From NCBI GenBank assembly GCA_037383845.1, contig JARRON010000002.1, forward strand, positions 1 through 64,000: 64,000 nucleotides of DNA. Direction: 5' to 3'. Positions 60,872-64,000 of this stretch are shown here, piece by piece. The notes under the pieces are model-generated. The model was not told the DNA's origin and made no database searches. It saw nothing but the letters and a program-made list of their open reading frames with translations. The position numbers were made by a program, and so were the translations under genes. This DNA comes from JARRON01 sp037383845 (GTDB lineage: Bacteria; Pseudomonadota; Gammaproteobacteria; Steroidobacterales; XN24). Each line of letters opens with the position of its first letter. Positions within the stretch are counted from its first letter, which is position 1.

Positions 60872-61992
60872 GATGGTCTCGACCTCCCATGACCCGGGGT
60901 CAGCGGGGAAAACAGGATGCGGGTGAAGGCCTCCGGGGGCAGCCGGACGGCGGCCGCCGGAGGGTAGTGTTCCGTGTAGCCGGTCCGCAGCAGCATGCGC
61001 GGATAGCCGTCGACGCCCAGCGTCGACTCCAGATCGCGGCACCAGCCGGGCTCTTCCAGGGGCTGGCTCATGGGGTGTAGCCCGACGCCCAGGGACCGCG
61101 CCCTAAGGAAAAGCTGCTCGAACGCCCTGCCCGCGCGGACGGAGCCCGCCACGCCGGGCTCGGCGGCGTTCACCAGTAACCAGCCGCCACAGTGACGGGT
61201 CAGCTTCCGCGCCCGGGCTACCGCCTGGCGCCGGAACAGGGCGGATGCCGGGGTGTCCTGATCGAAAAAGGTGCCGGCGAACCAGGCCCCCAGGCCGCGA
61301 AGGCCGAGGTCGGTGGATCCGAGGCCGTCCCGCCGGGACGCGATGTCCGCAGGGCTCCAGCGCAGCCACTGGCCAAGCTCGGCCTGGGCGTCTTCCCGGG
61401 AAACCTGCTGGGCGACTGCGCCGACGACGGCATCGCGGATGGCCACGCCGGCCGGATCGCCGGCGGGTATCCAGGAGACGCCGGGAATGTCGGCGCAAAG
61501 GGCCTCGAGGTCCTTCGGGGCGAGCGGTGCGCGGCTGAATGGCGTGCGCAGGGTGCGCCGGGACCGGATGGACTCCAGGACGGCCGGCCTGGCCGGCGCG
61601 CCGCCGCGGATATTCAGCCGCACCAGGTCGGGATCGTCCGGAGACTCGCCGAATGCCGTGATCGTCACGTCCAGGCCCAGGCCGGCGCCGGCGACCACCA
61701 GGTTCTCGAGGAACGCGCCCAGGCTGACCAGGGCCTCGTGGTCGGCCGGGTCCACCACCGGCAGCCGGCGGTCCTCCGCGAGGGCCAGGGACCACCGGTC
61801 CGGGCTGTGGGCGAGCACCAGCCAGGGCTGGACGTTGTGGCTGCTGGGTGCGAGGGCGGCCAGTGCAAGAGCCTCTGCCGCCGTGTCGCCGAGCACAGCC
61901 TCGACGGGGCCGGGCGGGAACCGGTCGTGAAATTCCGCCGAGGCCCGGCCGTGCCGGGTCGCCCGGCCGATGAAACCCGGGCTGTTCATCAC
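60868..61992 (-). CDS. Nitroreductase-like (Acg family) protein
   Basis: 374 aa. Two nitroreductase-type halves: LALAALAPSSHNVQPWLVLAHSPD at the N-terminus and RAGRAFEQLFLRARSLGVGLHPMSQPLE in the C-terminal half. This is the Acg-like, roughly double-length variety with weak or missing FMN residues in one half. Function unknown. Its stop overlaps the tonB ATG, so the two are probably cotranscribed. Confidence 0.83.
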   Translation of the reverse strand: MMNSPGFIGRATRHGRASAEFHDRFPPGPVEAVLGDTAAEALALAALAPSSHNVQPWLVLAHSPDRWSLALAEDRRLPVVDPADHEALVSLGAFLENLVVAGAGLGLDVTITAFGESPDDPDLVRLNIRGGAPARPAVLESIRSRRTLRTPFSRAPLAPKDLEALCADIPGVSWIPAGDPAGVAIRDAVVGAVAQQVSREDAQAELGQWLRWSPADIASRRDGLGSTDLGLRGLGAWFAGTFFDQDTPASALFRRQAVARARKLTRHCGGWLLVNAAEPGVAGSVRAGRAFEQLFLRARSLGVGLHPMSQPLEEPGWCRDLESTLGVDGYPRMLLRTGYTEHYPPAAAVRLPPEAFTRILFSPLTPGHGRSRPS

Positions 61993-62092
61993 TTCGCCCT
62001 GCCGGCGGCGGCGCCGGCAACTCGCTCCTAATCCGGACTATAGCGAGCCCGCGCTGCAGCGCAGTAAGGAAGAATGCCTAGCCGGGCCCCGG

Positions 62093-62356
62093 TCAGTGGA
62101 GGCGGTCCCGGATTCGCCGGTAGGCCCTGGCGATTTCCCCGGCCAGGCTGCCGGCGGCGGCGCCGACGTCTCGCGAGGCCGCTCTGGCCTCCGTGCCGGC
62201 ATCAGCGAGCCGCTGCTCGAGTCGCTCCCACTTCTTCTCCGTGTCCTGCCATTCGTCCTTCAGCTCGGCGCGGGCCAGGTGCATCCGCACCCTGAGTTCG
62301 TCACGCTCTGTGCGAAGCCGCTGGATCAGTTCCTGGCTGTGTGTTTCGGCTCTCAT
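62093..62356 (-). CDS. Small coiled-coil protein
   Basis: 87 aa, highly charged and almost fully helical (LIQRLRTERDELRVRMHLARAELKDEW ... KKWERLEQRLADAGTEARAASRD). Start ATG with AAGGAGATACGTC upstream, a good ribosome site. No membrane segment. It recalls small helical proteins of gammaproteobacteria of unknown function; not otherwise recognised. Confidence 0.7.
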   Translation of the reverse strand: MRAETHSQELIQRLRTERDELRVRMHLARAELKDEWQDTEKKWERLEQRLADAGTEARAASRDVGAAAGSLAGEIARAYRRIRDRLH

Positions 62357-62424
62357 GACGTATCTCCTTAGCCCCTGGGCGGACACTCCGCCCTCCTTCC
62401 CAAGCATAGGACAGCGGGGCCTGT

Positions 62425-62664
62425 TCAGCGCTGGCGGCGAAGCCGTCCGCCGGCCCACTGGCCCAGGAAGTAGGCAGCCACGAACAGGGGCAGCGTCTCC
62501 AGTCGCCACGGGAGGTCCAGGAGCCGGCGCACGAGGAAAATCAGGGGGATAGGAGCGTGGACGGCCACGAACCACAGGGGAGACAGCTTCCTGAGGGCTT
62601 CCCGCCACCACCCGAACGGGAGGTTGATCAGCGCCACCAGGCCCAGGGCCGCCAGCAGCTTCAC
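62425..62664 (-). CDS. Small membrane protein
   Basis: 79 aa with two to three hydrophobic segments (LLAALGLVALINLPFGWW, LWFVAVHAPIPLIFLV, LPLFVAAYFLGQWAGG) and an Arg-rich end. GTG start overlaps the stop of the upstream gene (GTGA), so it is coupled with it. No recognised family; real-gene status rests on coupling, membrane character and a sensible length. Confidence 0.65.
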   Translation of the reverse strand: MKLLAALGLVALINLPFGWWREALRKLSPLWFVAVHAPIPLIFLVRRLLDLPWRLETLPLFVAAYFLGQWAGGRLRRQR

Positions 62665-63224
62665 GCCGTGTCCGCCGCTTCCATGTGCGGGTAGCGGGAG
62701 ACCAGCTCCCGCACCATGCGCTCGGCGTCCTCCGGGGTGGCCTTGCGGAAGACGCTCACGGGCTCGCCCTCGTAGTCGAAGCTGAGTCCGCGACCGTCGG
62801 TGCGGACCCGCCGGATCTTCCCGGTTTCGTAGGTGCGTTCCCGGCCCCGCCAGAACCGGGAGCGGGTGGTCACCCGCGTCTCGGTAGCGGAGACCACCAT
62901 GCGTTCCTCTCCGCCGAAGCTCTTCAGCAGCGCCGCCAGGGCAGCAACGCCGCCCAGGGACCAGATCACAAGCCACACCACGAGCATGATGGTGTCTTTG
63001 CCCAGGCCGTCCTCGCCCAGGTCCTCGAGGACGCTCGAGGCGCCGAAGTACCAGCCGGCCAGCCACGCCACCAGGAACACGCCGGCCCCGGGGCTGGGAC
63101 GCTGGGGCAGGACGATCTCCAGGCCGCTGCGGCCCTGGCCGATCTCGGCCCTCGGGGCTCTGGACTTCCGGTCGCCGGGGTCCCGCAGCCTGCCCCGGCG
63201 GGGGCCTGTGGGTCGCTGGGCCAT
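62661..63224 (-). CDS. Membrane protein with PH-like tail
   Basis: 187 aa. A basic N-terminus, two membrane segments (GAGVFLVAWLAGWYFGA and TIMLVVWLVIWSLGGVAALAALL) and a beta-rich cytoplasmic part (ERMVVSATETRVTTRSRFWRGRERTYETGKIRRVRTDGRGLSFDYEGEPVSVFRKAT) suggestive of a PH-like domain. No family named with confidence. It starts 10 bp after the SDR gene and is coupled to the small membrane protein downstream. Confidence 0.75.
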   Translation of the reverse strand: MAQRPTGPRRGRLRDPGDRKSRAPRAEIGQGRSGLEIVLPQRPSPGAGVFLVAWLAGWYFGASSVLEDLGEDGLGKDTIMLVVWLVIWSLGGVAALAALLKSFGGEERMVVSATETRVTTRSRFWRGRERTYETGKIRRVRTDGRGLSFDYEGEPVSVFRKATPEDAERMVRELVSRYPHMEAADTA

Positions 63225-63234
63225 GGCCGGCCCC

Positions 63235-63996
63235 TCAGGCCAGGAACCCGCCGTCCACCGGCAGGCTTGCCCCGGTCAGATAGCTGGCCGCGTCCGACGC
63301 GAGGAAAAGGATGGAGGGGGCGATCTCTTCCGGCTGGGCGACCCGGCCGAGCGGGATCAGCGGCAGGATCATGTTGAGCATGCGTTCGTTCTTGATGAGC
63401 GCGGACGCGAAGTGGGTATCCGTCAGCCCGGGCAGGACGGCGTTCACGCGCACCTTCCAGGCCGCGCACTCCTTGGCGAAGGCCCGGGTCATGGAGATCA
63501 CTGCGGCCTTGGTCACCGAGTAGATGCCCTGGTAGGGGCCGGGGCGTTCGCCGTTGATGGAGGCCACGTTGACGATAGCGCCGCCGTCAGCCTTCATCAT
63601 CAGCGCCGCTTTCTGGCACATGACGAAGTAGCCGCGGATGTTCACGTCCACGGTCTTTTCGATCATCCCCACCGGGGTCTCCGTGATGTGCCCGAAATGG
63701 GGATTGGTGGCGGCGTTGTTGATCAGTATGTCCAGCCGGCCATGGTCCGCGGCCACGGCCTTGAACAGGGCCTCGATGTCGTCGAGCTCGCCCACGTGGC
63801 ACGCCCGGGCCGAGGCCTCACCGCCGTCGCTTCGGATCGACTCGGCCACGGCCTCGACGCTCTCCGCCTTTCGGCTGGAAAGCACCACGTGGGCGCCGTA
63901 GCGGGCCAGCAGTCGCGCTGTGGCCTCGCCGATGCCGCGGCTGGCGCCGGTGACGATGGCCACCCGGCCGCTGAGGTCGAAAAGGTCGTCGGTCAT
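63235..63996 (-). CDS. Short-chain dehydrogenase/reductase
   Basis: 253 aa classical SDR. Coenzyme motif VTGASRGIGEATA, NNAATNP, VNVASINGERPGPYQ, and the active-site YSVTKAAV (Tyr-x-x-x-Lys); C-terminal GASLPVDGGF. The NAD(P) choice and substrate are not evident; 3-oxoacyl or glucose dehydrogenase-like relatives share all motifs. The ATG is 4 bases from the window edge, so its promoter is outside the window. Confidence 0.93.
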   Translation of the reverse strand: MTDDLFDLSGRVAIVTGASRGIGEATARLLARYGAHVVLSSRKAESVEAVAESIRSDGGEASARACHVGELDDIEALFKAVAADHGRLDILINNAATNPHFGHITETPVGMIEKTVDVNIRGYFVMCQKAALMMKADGGAIVNVASINGERPGPYQGIYSVTKAAVISMTRAFAKECAAWKVRVNAVLPGLTDTHFASALIKNERMLNMILPLIPLGRVAQPEEIAPSILFLASDAASYLTGASLPVDGGFLA

Positions 63997-64000
63997 TGGA

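Overview
The window is a dense, high-GC stretch of bacterial chromosome. It carries about 55 protein genes, mostly head-to-tail with 1-4 bp ATGA, GTGA or TTGA overlaps. I see no rRNA, tRNA, insertion sequence, phage or CRISPR array. The gene set (PspF/PspABC, LptM, RraA, FlhC-type regulator, FadE of the E. coli type, GspAB, PurT, YadGH-like exporter, CPA2 antiporter) points to a gammaproteobacterium. The GC content and the acyl-ornithine carbamoyltransferase route to arginine suggest a lineage near Xanthomonadales/Wenzhouxiangellaceae or Chromatiales. No species can be named from this.

Layout. 1-13.5 kb (minus): one continuous string argR - argG - P-loop gene - argC - argD - argF' - argB - argH - hotdog thioesterase - methyltransferase - lptM - lysA - polA. 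13.6-20.8 kb: an esterase, an S9 peptidase, an NRDE protein, nudC, rraA, and an flhC-like gene facing a possible flhD-like gene, then an alpha/beta hydrolase. 20.9-23.3 kb (plus): ABC-2 exporter and SRAP protein. 23.3-35.2 kb (minus): metB-like gene, a FakA-FakB fusion, gspB, gspA, dinB, a DUF4286/DUF3667 membrane protein, fadE, mdh. 35.3-39.2 kb (plus): a 29-aa ORF, a YtrA-type GntR regulator, ABC exporter, BON lipoprotein and a DUF4097 repeat protein. 39.2-42.4 kb (minus): purT with an in-frame amber codon, and a Kef-type antiporter. 42.5-51.1 kb: a PerM-type protein, pspF facing a sigma54 psp operon (pspA, pspB, two pspC, one PspB-like gene), then an Att-like ABC/FtsX/lipocalin operon. 51.1-55.0 kb (minus): alcohol dehydrogenase, GGDEF-EAL protein, bactofilin. 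55.1-60.2 kb (plus): DUF6279 lipoprotein, two tandem fadD genes, DUF3108 protein. 60.2-64 kb (minus): tonB, nitroreductase, small membrane or coiled-coil proteins, and an SDR.

Most notable points. The arginine cluster encodes a carbamoyltransferase that looks more like the succinylornithine type, with alanine at the specificity position, and contains an uncharacterised P-loop protein. A divergent FlhC/FlhD-like pair stands without other flagellar genes. purT carries a lone nonsense codon in its ATP-grasp loop. The psp locus is expanded, and its last two genes share a C-terminal tail.
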